Assembly: GCA_030681515.1 (NCBI GenBank)
Contig: JAUXSE010000025.1
Coordinates: 29,267 to 93,266, forward strand
Reading direction: 5' to 3'
DNA length: 64,000 bases
DNA from: Geothrix sp.
GTDB lineage: Bacteria > Acidobacteriota > Holophagae > Holophagales > Holophagaceae
The notes under the pieces were generated by a model that was not told the origin of the DNA, did no database searches, and was given only the letters and a program-made list of their open reading frames with translations. This document shows positions 52,375 to 63,833 of the stretch, piece after piece. The stretch's first letter is position 1. The number at the start of each line of letters is the position of its first letter. The position numbers were made by a program, and so were the translations under genes.

Positions 52375-52920
52375 TCAGGCCTTCTTCGCGAGGGTCCGTT
52401 TGGGAGTAGCGGCCGGCTTCGCGGGCTTCTTGGCCGCAGGCTTCGTGGCCTTCTTGGCGCGGGGCTTGGCCTTCCGCTCGGGCAGCGCGTCGGCCAGGCG
52501 CCAGGTGCGGCTCTGCTGCTCGAAGGTCCGGATCTCTTCGAGGGAGATGTCCTTCAGGCAGCGATGGATGTGGTCGCGCTCGGCCTTCCAGAAGGTGTGC
52601 GAAGGGCAGGCCCGTTCATCCGAACAGTCCTTGAACCCCAGCAGGCACTTGTTCCGCCATTCGGAGCCGTCCACGGCCTCGGCGATGAGGTCGAGCGTGA
52701 TCTCCTTGGCGGGCAGGGACAGCACCACGCCGCCCTTGTTGCCGCGCTTGGCCAGCACGAGGCCCACCTTGGCGAGCTTGTGGATCATCTTGGAGAGGTA
52801 GGGGCGCGGAAAGCCCGTGCGGGCCGCCACATCCACCACCAGGGTGGGCTTGCCGCCGGGATCTTCGAGGCAGCTCATGGCCAGGACCGCGTAACCGGAG
52901 GACTGGGACAAAGGAAGCAT
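52375..52920 (-). CDS. Rrf2-family regulator with a Lys/Ala/Pro-rich tail
   Basis: The 181-residue protein is a paralogue of the gene opposite: LPLSQSSGYAVLAMSCLED, RPYLSKMIHKLAKVG, KRGNKGGVVLSLPA and the cysteine group CLLGFKDCSDERAC. After about residue 145 it continues with KAKPRAKKATKPAAKKPAKP, a histone H1-like tail absent from ordinary Rrf2 proteins and able to bind DNA nonspecifically. I chose the ATG at 52920 over the GTG at 52926. Located upstream of the oxidoreductase genes read in the same direction, it may regulate them or itself. Confidence 0.88.
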   Translation of the reverse strand: MLPLSQSSGYAVLAMSCLEDPGGKPTLVVDVAARTGFPRPYLSKMIHKLAKVGLVLAKRGNKGGVVLSLPAKEITLDLIAEAVDGSEWRNKCLLGFKDCSDERACPSHTFWKAERDHIHRCLKDISLEEIRTFEQQSRTWRLADALPERKAKPRAKKATKPAAKKPAKPAATPKRTLAKKA

Positions 52921-52979
52921 GGTCACCTGCGCTGCGATGGAGGGTGGGTTGACTGAGAATGATAGACGATCTTCAGGTC

Positions 52980-53048
52980 AATCACATTCAATGAGTGTGA
53001 TTTTTTTCACAACGCAGAAGCTCCCCGCGAGTCCGGGGAGCTTCTGCG
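52980..53048. terminator. paired hairpins between the Rrf2 gene and the oxidoreductase operon
   Basis: A 7-bp stem AATCACA/TGTGATT (52980-53002) is followed by a T-run on the plus strand. Next to it, CGCAGAAGCTCCCC/GGGGAGCTTCTGCG (53013-53048) forms a 14-bp stem 13 bp past the stop of the minus-strand dehydrogenase gene. The second should end the long minus-strand operon. The first could be a terminator or part of the Rrf2 operator. Confidence 0.6.
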
Positions 53049-53060
53049 GGAGGAAGCGGC

Positions 53061-54053
53061 TCAGGGCTTCCATCCATTGAGGATGCGCATGTAGTTCGCC
53101 CGCGTGAACGCCTGGGGATTCGGGCACTTCAGCAGGCTCATGCTGCCGCGGGCCTGGGCCAGGGATTCGTATTCGTGCTCTTCGAGCCATTCGGCCAGGC
53201 CCGCACGGGTCTGGGCCAGGCGCTCCGGGCCGTGGATGAGCAGGGCGGACACCATCTGGACCGCGTCCGCGCCCGCCATGACGGCCTTGAGGGCGCCGAT
53301 GCCGTCGTGGACGCCGCCGGTGACGGCGAGGCTGCCCTTCACATGGCCGTGCAGCACCGCCAGCCAGCGCAGGCGGAGCAGCAGGTCCGCCGGGCCGGAC
53401 AGCTGGAGGCTGGGTTCGGCCAGCAGCTCCTCGACATTGATGTCGGGCTGGAAGAAGCGGTTGAAGAGCACCAGGCCATCGGCGCCCGCGGCTTCCAGCT
53501 CCACGGCGAAATGCGCCAGGGAGGAGAAGAAGGGCGAAAGCTTCACGGCGACGGGGATCTTCACCTCGGACTTCACGGCGCGGACGATGTCGAGGGTGCG
53601 CTTTTCCACCTCGGTGGCGGATTCCCTGGCGTCCGTCGGGATGTAGTAGACGTTCAGTTCCAGCGCATCGGCCCCGGCCTGCTCCATGAGCTGGCCGTAG
53701 TGCAGCCAGCCCGCCGGGGTCGTGCCGTTCAGGGACGCGATGACCGGAACGGCGACGGCGGCCTTGATGCGGCTGATCTGCTCGAGGTACTTTTCGGGTC
53801 CCAGGCGGAATTCGTCGGGCCGCGGGAAGAAGGATATCGCTTCCGCGCTGGTGTTCGAAGACAGTGCCATGTCCATGATGGTGCCCTGCTCTTCGCGGGT
53901 GATCTGTTCCTCGAAGAGCGAGTGCATCACGATGGCGGAGGCGCCGGCATCTTCCAGGCGCTTGACCATGCCCATGTCGTCAACCATGGGGGAGGCGCCC
54001 GCCATGAGGGGATGGGCGAGCTTGAGGCCGAGGTAGGTGGTCGAGAGGTTCAT
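53061..54053 (-). CDS. dihydroorotate-dehydrogenase-like flavoprotein
   Basis: The 330-residue TIM barrel has an FMN-binding layout: LGLKLAHPLMAGASPMVDDM, VPVIASLNGTTPAGWLHYG, ALELNVYYIPTD, IPVAVKLSPFFSSL, GLVLFNRFFQPDI and SLAVTGGVHDGIGALKAVMAGA. It resembles class 1 dihydroorotate dehydrogenases and PreA-type enzymes, but the conserved catalytic Cys/Ser loop of pyrimidine enzymes is not obvious. Homologues lie beside nifJ in several anaerobes. Start at 54053 leaves 11 bp after the nifJ stop, so the two are probably co-transcribed. It may transfer electrons from ferredoxin to a small substrate. Confidence 0.87.
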   Translation of the reverse strand: MNLSTTYLGLKLAHPLMAGASPMVDDMGMVKRLEDAGASAIVMHSLFEEQITREEQGTIMDMALSSNTSAEAISFFPRPDEFRLGPEKYLEQISRIKAAVAVPVIASLNGTTPAGWLHYGQLMEQAGADALELNVYYIPTDARESATEVEKRTLDIVRAVKSEVKIPVAVKLSPFFSSLAHFAVELEAAGADGLVLFNRFFQPDINVEELLAEPSLQLSGPADLLLRLRWLAVLHGHVKGSLAVTGGVHDGIGALKAVMAGADAVQMVSALLIHGPERLAQTRAGLAEWLEEHEYESLAQARGSMSLLKCPNPQAFTRANYMRILNGWKP

Positions 54054-54064
54054 GCCGTCACCCT

Positions 54065-57000
54065 TCAGCTTTGCTTGGCCGTGACGGACAGCTTGGCGAG
54101 CTGTTCGTAGACGGAGTAGCGGTTGGTGGCGTCGAGCTGGGCCTGGTCGAGCAGCTTCTTGAAGTGCTCGGGGTTCTGCTGCTCGACCATCCGGTAGCGG
54201 GTCTCGTTGCGCACATAGGTGCCCAGGGGGATCTTCGGCGCGGGGGAATCCATCTGCAGCGGCGCCTCGCCCTTGTCCAGGCGGCGGGGGTCGAAGCGGA
54301 ACAGGGGCCAGTGGCCGGAATCCACGGCCAGCTTCTGCTGATCGCAGCCGTGGGCCATGTCGTAGCCGTGGGCGATGCAGTGGCTGTAGGCCAGGATGAG
54401 GCTGGGGCCGTTGTAGGACTCGGCTTCCTGGAAGGCCTTCACCGTCTGCGCATCGCGGAAGCCGAAGGCGACCTTGGCCACGTAGATGCCGCCATAGGTC
54501 ATGGCGATCATGCCCAGGTCCTTCTTGGGCATGCTCTTGCCGGCCATGGCGAACTTGGCGCTGGCGCCCATGGGCGTGGCCTTGGAGGCCTGGCCGCCGG
54601 TGTTGGAGTAGACCTCGGTGTCGAGCACCAGCACGTTCACGTTGCGGCCGGTGGCGAGGACATGATCCAGGCCGCCGTAGCCGATATCGTAGGCCCAACC
54701 GTCCCCACCCACGATCCAGACGCTCTTGTTGACCAGATAGTCGGCCAGGTCGTAGAGCATCCTCGCCTCGGGTTCTTTGAGGCCGTCCAGTTTCTGTTTG
54801 AGGATCTCCACCCGCTCGCGCTGGGCCTTGATGCCAGCCTCGGTGGTCTGGTCCGCGGTGGCGATGCCGGCGATGAGATCATCGCCGAGCTTCCCGGCCA
54901 GGCGGTGCATCAGCTCCAGGCCGAACTCCTGGTGCTTGTCCACCGAAAGGCGCAAGCCCAGGCCGAATTCCGCGTTGTCTTCGAAGAGGCTGTTGGCCCA
55001 GGCGGGGCCGCGGCCATCCTTGTTGGTGGTGTAGGGCGTCGTAGGCAGGTTGCCACCGTAGATGCTGGAACAGCCCGTGGCGTTGGCGATGAGGGTGCGG
55101 TCGCCGAAGAGCTGGGTGAGCAGCTTGATGTAGGGCGTTTCGCCGCAGCCGGAGCAGGCGCCGCTGTACTCGAAGAGGGGTTCGAGGAACTGCGTGCCCT
55201 TCACGTCCAGCTTCACCGTGGTGCGGTCCACTTCCGGCAGATCGAGGAAGAATGTGTAGTTGGCGACCTCGGCCTCGCGCAGCGGAGCCTGGGGCACCAT
55301 GTCAATGGCCTTGTGCTTGGGGTTGCTCTTGTCCTTGGCGGGGCAGACCTCGACGCAGAGCGTGCAGCCCGTGCAATCCTCGGGGGCCACCTGGATGGTG
55401 TACTTCTGGCCCTTGTACTCGGGCCCCTTGTAGTCCACGCCCTTGAAGGTGGCCGGTGCGCCGGCCAGTGCGGAGGGATCGTAGACCTTGGCGCGGATGG
55501 CGGCGTGGGGGCAGACCAGCACGCACTTGTTGCACTGGATGCAGATGGAGCTGTCCCACTCGGGGATCTCCAGCGCGATGTTGCGCTTTTCCCACTTGGT
55601 GGTGCCCAGGGGCCAGGTGCCGTCAATGGGGAAGGCGCTGACGGGCAGCAGGTCGCCCTTGCCTTCCATCATCACGGCGGTGACGCGCTGGACGAAATCC
55701 GGGGCCTCGGCGGGCACCGCGGGAGGCCGCATGCGGGTGGAGGTGACGGCGCCGGGCAGCTTCACTTCGAAGAGGTGGGCCAGGGTGTGGTCCACGGCGG
55801 CGAAGTTCTGCTGGACCACCGCGTCGCCCTTCTTGCCGTAGGTCTTCTTGATGGCCTTCTTGATCTGGGTGATGGCCTCCTCGCGGGGCAGCACGCCGGA
55901 GATGGCGAAGAAGCAGGTCTGCATGATGGTGTTGATGCGCACGCCCATGCCGGTGGCCTTCGCCACGTCGTAGGCGTCAATCACGAAGAGCTTGAGCTGC
56001 TTCTCGATGATGGCCTCCTGCACCTCGTGGGGGAGGGTGTCCCACACGGCGTCCACGCCGTGGGGCGTGTTCAGCAGGAAGGTGGCGCCGGGCCCGGCGG
56101 CCTGGAGCATGTCGTACTTGTCGAGGAAGCCGGTCTGGTGGCAGGCGATGAAGTTCGCCTTGGTCACCAGGTAGGCGCTGCGGATGGGGCGGGGGCCGAA
56201 GCGCAGGTGGCTGATGGTGATGGCGCCGGACTTCTTGGAGTCGTAGACGAAGTAGCCCTGCCCGTAGTTGGGGGTTTCCTCGGCGATGATCTTGATGGAG
56301 TTCTTGTTGGCGCCCACGGTGCCATCGGCGCCCAGGCCGTAGAAGAGGGCGCGGGTCACGTCCGCGGGCTCGACATCGAAGCTGGCGTCGTAGACCAGGG
56401 AGCTGTGGCTGATGTCATCCATGATGCCGACGGTGAAGTGGTTCTTCGGCGCGTCCTTGGCCAGGTTGTCGTAGATGGCCTTGACCATGGCGGGGGTGAA
56501 TTCCTTGGAGGACAGGCCGTAGCGGCCGCCCACGACCATGGGATCGAGCCGGGTGTGGCCCTCCTCCCGGCCCTCGCGCAGGGCGGCGATCACGTCCAGG
56601 TGCATGGGATCCGCGGGGGCGCCGGGTTCCTTGCAGCGGTCCAGGACGGCCAGCTTCTTCACGGAGGCGGGCAGGGCGCGGACGAACTCGGGGATGGCGA
56701 AGGGCCGGTAGAGGCGGACCTTCAGGACGCCCACCTTCTCGCCCTGCTTCGCAGCCCATTCCACGTATTCGTGGGTGGTGTCGCAGGCGGAACCCATGAC
56801 GACGACGACGCGCTCGGCCTCGGGGTGGCCGAAGTAGTCGTAGAGGCGGTACTCGCGGCCCGTCAGGGCGCCGAAGCGGTCCATCTCCTGCTGCACGATG
56901 GCCGGAAAGGCCTCGTAGTAGGGGGTGCAGGCTTCGCGGGCCTGGAAGAAGGTATCGGGGTTCTGGGCGGTGCCCCGGATCACCGGATGATCCGGCGTGA

Positions 57001-57625
57001 GGGCCATCTTGCGGAAGCCGGCCACCAGCTCGTCGGGCACCATGTGGCGCAGATCCTCGTCGTCCAGGACTTCGATCTTGGCGACCTCGTGGCTGGTGCG
57101 GAAGCCGTCGAAGAAATGCAGGACCGGCACGCGGCTGCGCAGGGTGGCGGCGTGGCAGATGGCCGCGAAATCGTGGGCCTGCTGCACGCTTTCGGAGCTG
57201 AGCATGGCGAAGCCGGTCATGCGGCAGGACATGACGTCGGAATGGTCGCCGAAGATGCTCAGGGCGTGGGTGGCCAGCGTCCGCGCGGAGACGTGCATGC
57301 AGAAGGGCGTGAGCTCGCCCGCGATCTTGAACATGTTGGGGATCATCAGGAGCAGGCCCTGGGACGCCGTGAAGGTCGTCGTCAGGCTGCCGGCCTGGAG
57401 CGCGCCGTGGACCGCGCCCGCGGCGCCGCCTTCGGACTGCATCTCGATCACCGATGGGATGGTCTTCCAGACATTGGTCCTGCCCTGGGAGCTCCATTCG
57501 TCCGCCCACTCGCCCATGTTGGATGAGGGCGTGATGGGGTAGATGGCGATGACCTCGCTGAGGCGATGGGCGACCGAGGCGGTGGCCTCGTTCCCATCCA
57601 GGGTCTTCATCTCGCGCTGGCTCAT
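54065..57625 (-). CDS. nifJ: pyruvate:ferredoxin (flavodoxin) oxidoreductase
   Basis: Single-chain enzyme of 1186 residues that oxidises pyruvate to acetyl-CoA and CO2 and reduces ferredoxin. It shows the domain I motif VIAIYPITPSSNMGEWADEW, domain III segments including LRFGPRPIRSAYLV, the two-cluster ferredoxin insert (CIQCNKCVLVCPHAAIR and CTGCTLCVEVCPAKDK) and the TPP domain with the proximal cluster CSGCGETPYIKLLTQLFG. Length and order match NifJ from start to end. It follows the Nfn fusion by 115 bp and precedes the dihydroorotate-like gene. A TTGACC-containing promoter lies at 57.69 kb. Together they form a ferredoxin-centred module. Confidence 0.97.
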   Translation of the reverse strand: MSQREMKTLDGNEATASVAHRLSEVIAIYPITPSSNMGEWADEWSSQGRTNVWKTIPSVIEMQSEGGAAGAVHGALQAGSLTTTFTASQGLLLMIPNMFKIAGELTPFCMHVSARTLATHALSIFGDHSDVMSCRMTGFAMLSSESVQQAHDFAAICHAATLRSRVPVLHFFDGFRTSHEVAKIEVLDDEDLRHMVPDELVAGFRKMALTPDHPVIRGTAQNPDTFFQAREACTPYYEAFPAIVQQEMDRFGALTGREYRLYDYFGHPEAERVVVVMGSACDTTHEYVEWAAKQGEKVGVLKVRLYRPFAIPEFVRALPASVKKLAVLDRCKEPGAPADPMHLDVIAALREGREEGHTRLDPMVVGGRYGLSSKEFTPAMVKAIYDNLAKDAPKNHFTVGIMDDISHSSLVYDASFDVEPADVTRALFYGLGADGTVGANKNSIKIIAEETPNYGQGYFVYDSKKSGAITISHLRFGPRPIRSAYLVTKANFIACHQTGFLDKYDMLQAAGPGATFLLNTPHGVDAVWDTLPHEVQEAIIEKQLKLFVIDAYDVAKATGMGVRINTIMQTCFFAISGVLPREEAITQIKKAIKKTYGKKGDAVVQQNFAAVDHTLAHLFEVKLPGAVTSTRMRPPAVPAEAPDFVQRVTAVMMEGKGDLLPVSAFPIDGTWPLGTTKWEKRNIALEIPEWDSSICIQCNKCVLVCPHAAIRAKVYDPSALAGAPATFKGVDYKGPEYKGQKYTIQVAPEDCTGCTLCVEVCPAKDKSNPKHKAIDMVPQAPLREAEVANYTFFLDLPEVDRTTVKLDVKGTQFLEPLFEYSGACSGCGETPYIKLLTQLFGDRTLIANATGCSSIYGGNLPTTPYTTNKDGRGPAWANSLFEDNAEFGLGLRLSVDKHQEFGLELMHRLAGKLGDDLIAGIATADQTTEAGIKAQRERVEILKQKLDGLKEPEARMLYDLADYLVNKSVWIVGGDGWAYDIGYGGLDHVLATGRNVNVLVLDTEVYSNTGGQASKATPMGASAKFAMAGKSMPKKDLGMIAMTYGGIYVAKVAFGFRDAQTVKAFQEAESYNGPSLILAYSHCIAHGYDMAHGCDQQKLAVDSGHWPLFRFDPRRLDKGEAPLQMDSPAPKIPLGTYVRNETRYRMVEQQNPEHFKKLLDQAQLDATNRYSVYEQLAKLSVTAKQS

Positions 57626-57740
57626 GGCTTGCTCCCTCCAGGGGCCCTCGGTGCGGGTCCGGGAATAGGTATCAGGACAGGTAATGCACTCAGGTCAATG
57701 ATACATGATGAATAGATCGCCTTGTCAGCGTTTTCAGGCG

Positions 57741-60518
57741 TCAAGGGGTGGGCACCGCTTCGCCGGTGAGGCGCTGATGGATGGCCGCCGCGGCCCGGCG
57801 GCCCTGGCCCATGGCCAGGATCACCGTGGCGCCCCCGGTGATGACATCGCCGCCGGCGTAGACGCCCGGCAGGGAGGTTTCGCCCGTTTCATTGTCCACC
57901 ACCACCACGCCGCCCTTGAGGGTCTTCAGTCCCTTCTCGGTCATGGCGATGAGGGGATTCACGTCGAAGCCCAGGGCGACCACCAGGGTTTCGCAGGGGA
58001 TGATGATCCGCTCGTCGGTCATTTTGGGACTGCGGCGGCCATCGGGGCCCGGCTCGCCCAGTTCCATCACGGCGCACTCGGCGTGGGTCATCCAGCCCTT
58101 CTCGTTGCCGTGCAGATGCACGGGCGTGGTGAGGAACTTGAACTCGACGCCCTCCTCGTGGGCATGTTCCAGCTCCTCCGTGCGGGCCGTGGATTCCTTG
58201 ACCGTGCGGCGGTAGACCACCGTAACGTGCTCGGCGCCCATGCGGCGGGCCGCGCGGGCCGCGTCCATGGCGGTATTGCCCGCGCCCACGATGATGACGT
58301 TCTTGCCGATGGTCACGGGGGTGCCGTATTCGGGGAAGAGGTCGGCGCGCATGAGGTTGATGCGGGTGAGGAATTCGTTGGCGGTGTAGACGCCTTTGAA
58401 CTCCTCGCCGGGGATGCCCATCATCTTGGGCAGGCCGGCCCCGGTGCCCATGAAGATGGCGTCGTTCTCCTGGCGGAGGTCCTCGACGGTCATGCTGCGG
58501 CCCACCAGGGTGTTCATGACGAACTTCACGCCCAGGCGCCGGAGGTTGTCCACTTCCTGATCCACGATCCTGTTGGGCAGGCGGAACTCGGGGATGCCAT
58601 AGAGCATCACGCCGCCGGGCTTGTGGAGGGCATCGTAGACCGTGACCCGGTGGCCCTTCTTGACGAGCTCGCCGGCGACCGTGAGGCCCGCGGGTCCGGC
58701 GCCGATGATGGCCACCTTCTTGCCCGTGGGGGGGTCAACCGGAGGCAGCTCGGTGGATCCCAGCATGGAATCGGCGGCGAACCGCTCCAGGCGCCCGATG
58801 GAGACGGGATCACCCTTGATGCCCACCACGCACTTGATCTCGCACTGCTTCTCCTGCGGGCAGACGCGGCCGCAGACGGAACCCAGGGAGGAGCTCTCTT
58901 TGATGATCCGGGCCGCGGCCTCGGGATCGCCGTTGACGATCTGCTGAAGGAAGGCCGGGATATCAATGGTCACCGGGCAGCCCTCGATGCAGGCCGGATG
59001 CTTGCACATGATGCAGCGGGCCGCTTCCAGCTTCGCCTGCTCGGGGGACAGGCCCAGGCTCACCTCGTCGAAGTTGCAGACCCGCAGCTCCGGCGGCTGG
59101 CAGGCCATTTCCTGGCGGGGGATCTTCATCTTCTGGCTGGGCTTGAGGGTGCGTATGTCGAGGTTCTGCCAGTCCAGGTCGGTGACGGGGGCGTTCAGGT
59201 ACCGGGAGTAGTCCACGGGCCCCGAGGCCGTCACGCGGCCGATCTTGCACTCCGAGGGTTCGCAGATGTCCTTCTCCTCCGCCTTGTACCAGTCCTGGCG
59301 GTTGCGGAGCATGTTGAAGTCCACCTTGTGGCCGTCGAAGTCGGGGCCGTCGAAGCAGGCGAACTTGGTTTCGCCGCCCACGCTGACGCGGCAGCCGCCG
59401 CACATGCCGGTACCATCCACCATGATGGCGTTCAGGCTCACGAGGGTGAAGATGCCGTGGGGCTGGGTCAGGCCGGCGACGGCCCGCATCATGGGCAGGG
59501 GGCCCACGGCCACCACCTGGGCGACCGTCTCCCGGGCGATGATGTCTTTCAGTGCGTCCGTGACCAGGCCCTTCCGGCCCAGGCTGCCGTCATCGGTGGT
59601 GACGATCAGTTCGGCGGAGGCCGCGCCCAGTTCGTCCGCCAGGAGCACGCGCTCCATGCTGCGGCCACCCAGGATGGTGATGACGCGCCGGCCCTTGGCG
59701 TGGAGCTCCTCGGCCGCCGGCAGGATGGCCGCGCTGCCGTAGCCGCCCGCCATCAGCACGATGGTGCCCTCCTCCACCAGTTCGGTCGGCGTGCCCATGG
59801 GGCCGGCCACGGCATAGAGGCGGTCGCCCGCGCTGAGCTTGCCCATGGCCTGGGTGGTGGCGCCCACCTCCTGCATGACGAAGTGGATGTAGCCCTTCCG
59901 CGCATCGCCGCCGGCCAGCGTGAGGGGGATGCGCTCGCTCTCGGGGAAGGGCGCCACCATGAAGAACTGGCCCGGCTTGCGGCCCCGGGCCACCTGGGGG
60001 GCCTGCACGATGAAGGACCAGGTCTCGGGGGCGATGAGCTTCTTCTCCAGGATCAGGTAGCCGTCCTGGGTTTCATCCTCGGACCAGTAGAGGGACTTGC
60101 CCTTGAGGAGGGGCAGCATGAGGCGCTCCTCGGCCTCGATGTGATCGCGGATCAGGTCCACCAGGCGCTCGCCCAGCAGGGTGAGGGAGCGCGGGGCGCG
60201 CACCTGGCCATCGCTGATCTCCGCCAGCAGCTGCAGGTTCAGGTCCCACATCGCGCGGTGGTCCTCGTGCAGGCGCTGATGCAGGGACTCGGCGCCGATC
60301 TCCTCCAGCAGGGGGAACAGCTCCCGTTCCTCGGCCTCGTTGTGGGGGCGCAGCACCTCGAAGATCCATCGGGCCCCGCGATCCACCTCCTTCCAGTCCC
60401 CGGCGCCCAGGGCCTCGGCCATGCGGGTCAGCCGGTCCTGGGCCTCTTCATGGGTGGCATGCCAGTTGGGGGTGGGCAGGTTGCCGGAGCTGATCTGCTG
60501 CGTGGCCGAGTCGGACAT
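57741..60518 (-). CDS. hemerythrin-NfnA-NfnB triple fusion
   Basis: Three domains lie in one 925-residue chain. Residues 1-145 form an HHE hemerythrin domain with diiron ligands H59-x3-E63, H84/H87 and H126-x3-E130. Residues about 150-435 match the FAD/NAD-binding NfnA subunit (PGQFFMVAPFPESERIPLTL, GPMGTPTELVEEG, and the [2Fe-2S] segment GMCGGCRVSVGGE). Residues about 440-925 match NfnB or glutamate synthase small chain, with cluster motifs CIMCKHPACIEGCPV and CGRVCPQEKQC, and GAGPAGLTVAGELVKKGH and AGGDVITGGATV for FAD and NADPH. Nfn couples ferredoxin to NAD and NADP by electron bifurcation. The hemerythrin part may sense O2 or NO. An 8-bp palindrome lies upstream. Confidence 0.93.
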   Translation of the reverse strand: MSDSATQQISSGNLPTPNWHATHEEAQDRLTRMAEALGAGDWKEVDRGARWIFEVLRPHNEAEERELFPLLEEIGAESLHQRLHEDHRAMWDLNLQLLAEISDGQVRAPRSLTLLGERLVDLIRDHIEAEERLMLPLLKGKSLYWSEDETQDGYLILEKKLIAPETWSFIVQAPQVARGRKPGQFFMVAPFPESERIPLTLAGGDARKGYIHFVMQEVGATTQAMGKLSAGDRLYAVAGPMGTPTELVEEGTIVLMAGGYGSAAILPAAEELHAKGRRVITILGGRSMERVLLADELGAASAELIVTTDDGSLGRKGLVTDALKDIIARETVAQVVAVGPLPMMRAVAGLTQPHGIFTLVSLNAIMVDGTGMCGGCRVSVGGETKFACFDGPDFDGHKVDFNMLRNRQDWYKAEEKDICEPSECKIGRVTASGPVDYSRYLNAPVTDLDWQNLDIRTLKPSQKMKIPRQEMACQPPELRVCNFDEVSLGLSPEQAKLEAARCIMCKHPACIEGCPVTIDIPAFLQQIVNGDPEAAARIIKESSSLGSVCGRVCPQEKQCEIKCVVGIKGDPVSIGRLERFAADSMLGSTELPPVDPPTGKKVAIIGAGPAGLTVAGELVKKGHRVTVYDALHKPGGVMLYGIPEFRLPNRIVDQEVDNLRRLGVKFVMNTLVGRSMTVEDLRQENDAIFMGTGAGLPKMMGIPGEEFKGVYTANEFLTRINLMRADLFPEYGTPVTIGKNVIIVGAGNTAMDAARAARRMGAEHVTVVYRRTVKESTARTEELEHAHEEGVEFKFLTTPVHLHGNEKGWMTHAECAVMELGEPGPDGRRSPKMTDERIIIPCETLVVALGFDVNPLIAMTEKGLKTLKGGVVVVDNETGETSLPGVYAGGDVITGGATVILAMGQGRRAAAAIHQRLTGEAVPTP

Positions 60519-60560
60519 GGATGCCTCCAGATCCGTTCAGCATGAGATCTCCGGGTCGTG

Positions 60561-60584
60561 ATTTATGTGTCTAAAAACATAAAT
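60561..60584 (-). promoter_or_regulatory. 8-bp palindrome upstream of the Nfn fusion
   Basis: ATTTATGT (60561-60568) and ACATAAAT (60577-60584) are exact reverse complements with an 8-bp centre. It lies 43 bp before the start codon in an AT-rich stretch. A similar GTGATTTAT occurs upstream of the nitrate-operon membrane subunit (39.28 kb). It looks like an operator for a dimeric regulator, and Crp/Fnr-type spacing is possible. Confidence 0.5.
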
Positions 60585-60660
60585 GGGAATACTTGTGATC
60601 CATGGCACAGAGCGCTGTCAGCGCAAGGACTTAGCTATCATTGTTTATATGCTGGAATGA

Positions 60661-63276
<2,616 letters not shown>

Positions 63277-63386
63277 GGGAGGATCCGGGAACCGTCCCAT
63301 GGTAGCGGTCTTTGGGGTGGAGCAGGGCCGGCCCGCCGGGCCCGGGATCCGGCCTTGCGGTAGGCTGGAAGGTGCCGGAGGCCCGC

Positions 63387-63833
63387 GTGGACCTGCTTGA
63401 TGAATTCCTGCCCTACGCCCTGGGCTGCCTGAAACACCCCTCGGAGCGGGCCCGCCTCGCGGCCCTCCTCCCCCGGTGGATCGCTAAGTGGCAGGGGAAG
63501 CAGCGGGTTCTCGACTACTCCCGCAGCCATCACGGGGCCTTCCTCCACTTCAACCAGTTCATGGACGGCAAGTGGGTCCAGGCCTTCACCTTCGTGGCCA
63601 CCAAGCGCGAAGGCGTCTGCCTGCGGGGCCCCGAGCCCGACCGCACGCGCAAGGCCCACAAGTACCGCCACAACCCCCTGAACCCCGCCCCCCTGGACGC
63701 CCTCTTCGAAGCCTGGTCCCTGCATCCCGAAGCCCGCCCCGCCGGCCACGCCGTCGAGTTCTTCCTCGAAGAAACCCCCGACGAAGTCTGGGCCGCCTGC
63801 CTGGCGGAAACGCTGGTCCACCTGGGGGCCTGA
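63387..63833 (+). CDS. small protein of unknown function
   Basis: The 148-residue protein begins at a GTG with GGAGG five bases upstream. It shows no signal peptide or membrane segment. It contains a distinctive YSRSHHGAFLHFNQFMDGKW segment, an aromatic strand FTFVATKREGVCLRG, and a C-terminal acidic helix VEFFLEETPDEVWAACLAET. I do not recognise the family. It is divergent from the hybrid kinase. An ATG at 63312 in the same frame gives a proline-rich, non-conserved leader and is rejected. Confidence 0.66.
   Translation: MDLLDEFLPYALGCLKHPSERARLAALLPRWIAKWQGKQRVLDYSRSHHGAFLHFNQFMDGKWVQAFTFVATKREGVCLRGPEPDRTRKAHKYRHNPLNPAPLDALFEAWSLHPEARPAGHAVEFFLEETPDEVWAACLAETLVHLGA

Noticed and set aside
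54071..57526. Plus-strand open frame of 1151 codons through nifJ
   Set aside because: Opposite strand to a complete NifJ with all clusters; the composition is that of antisense GC-rich DNA.
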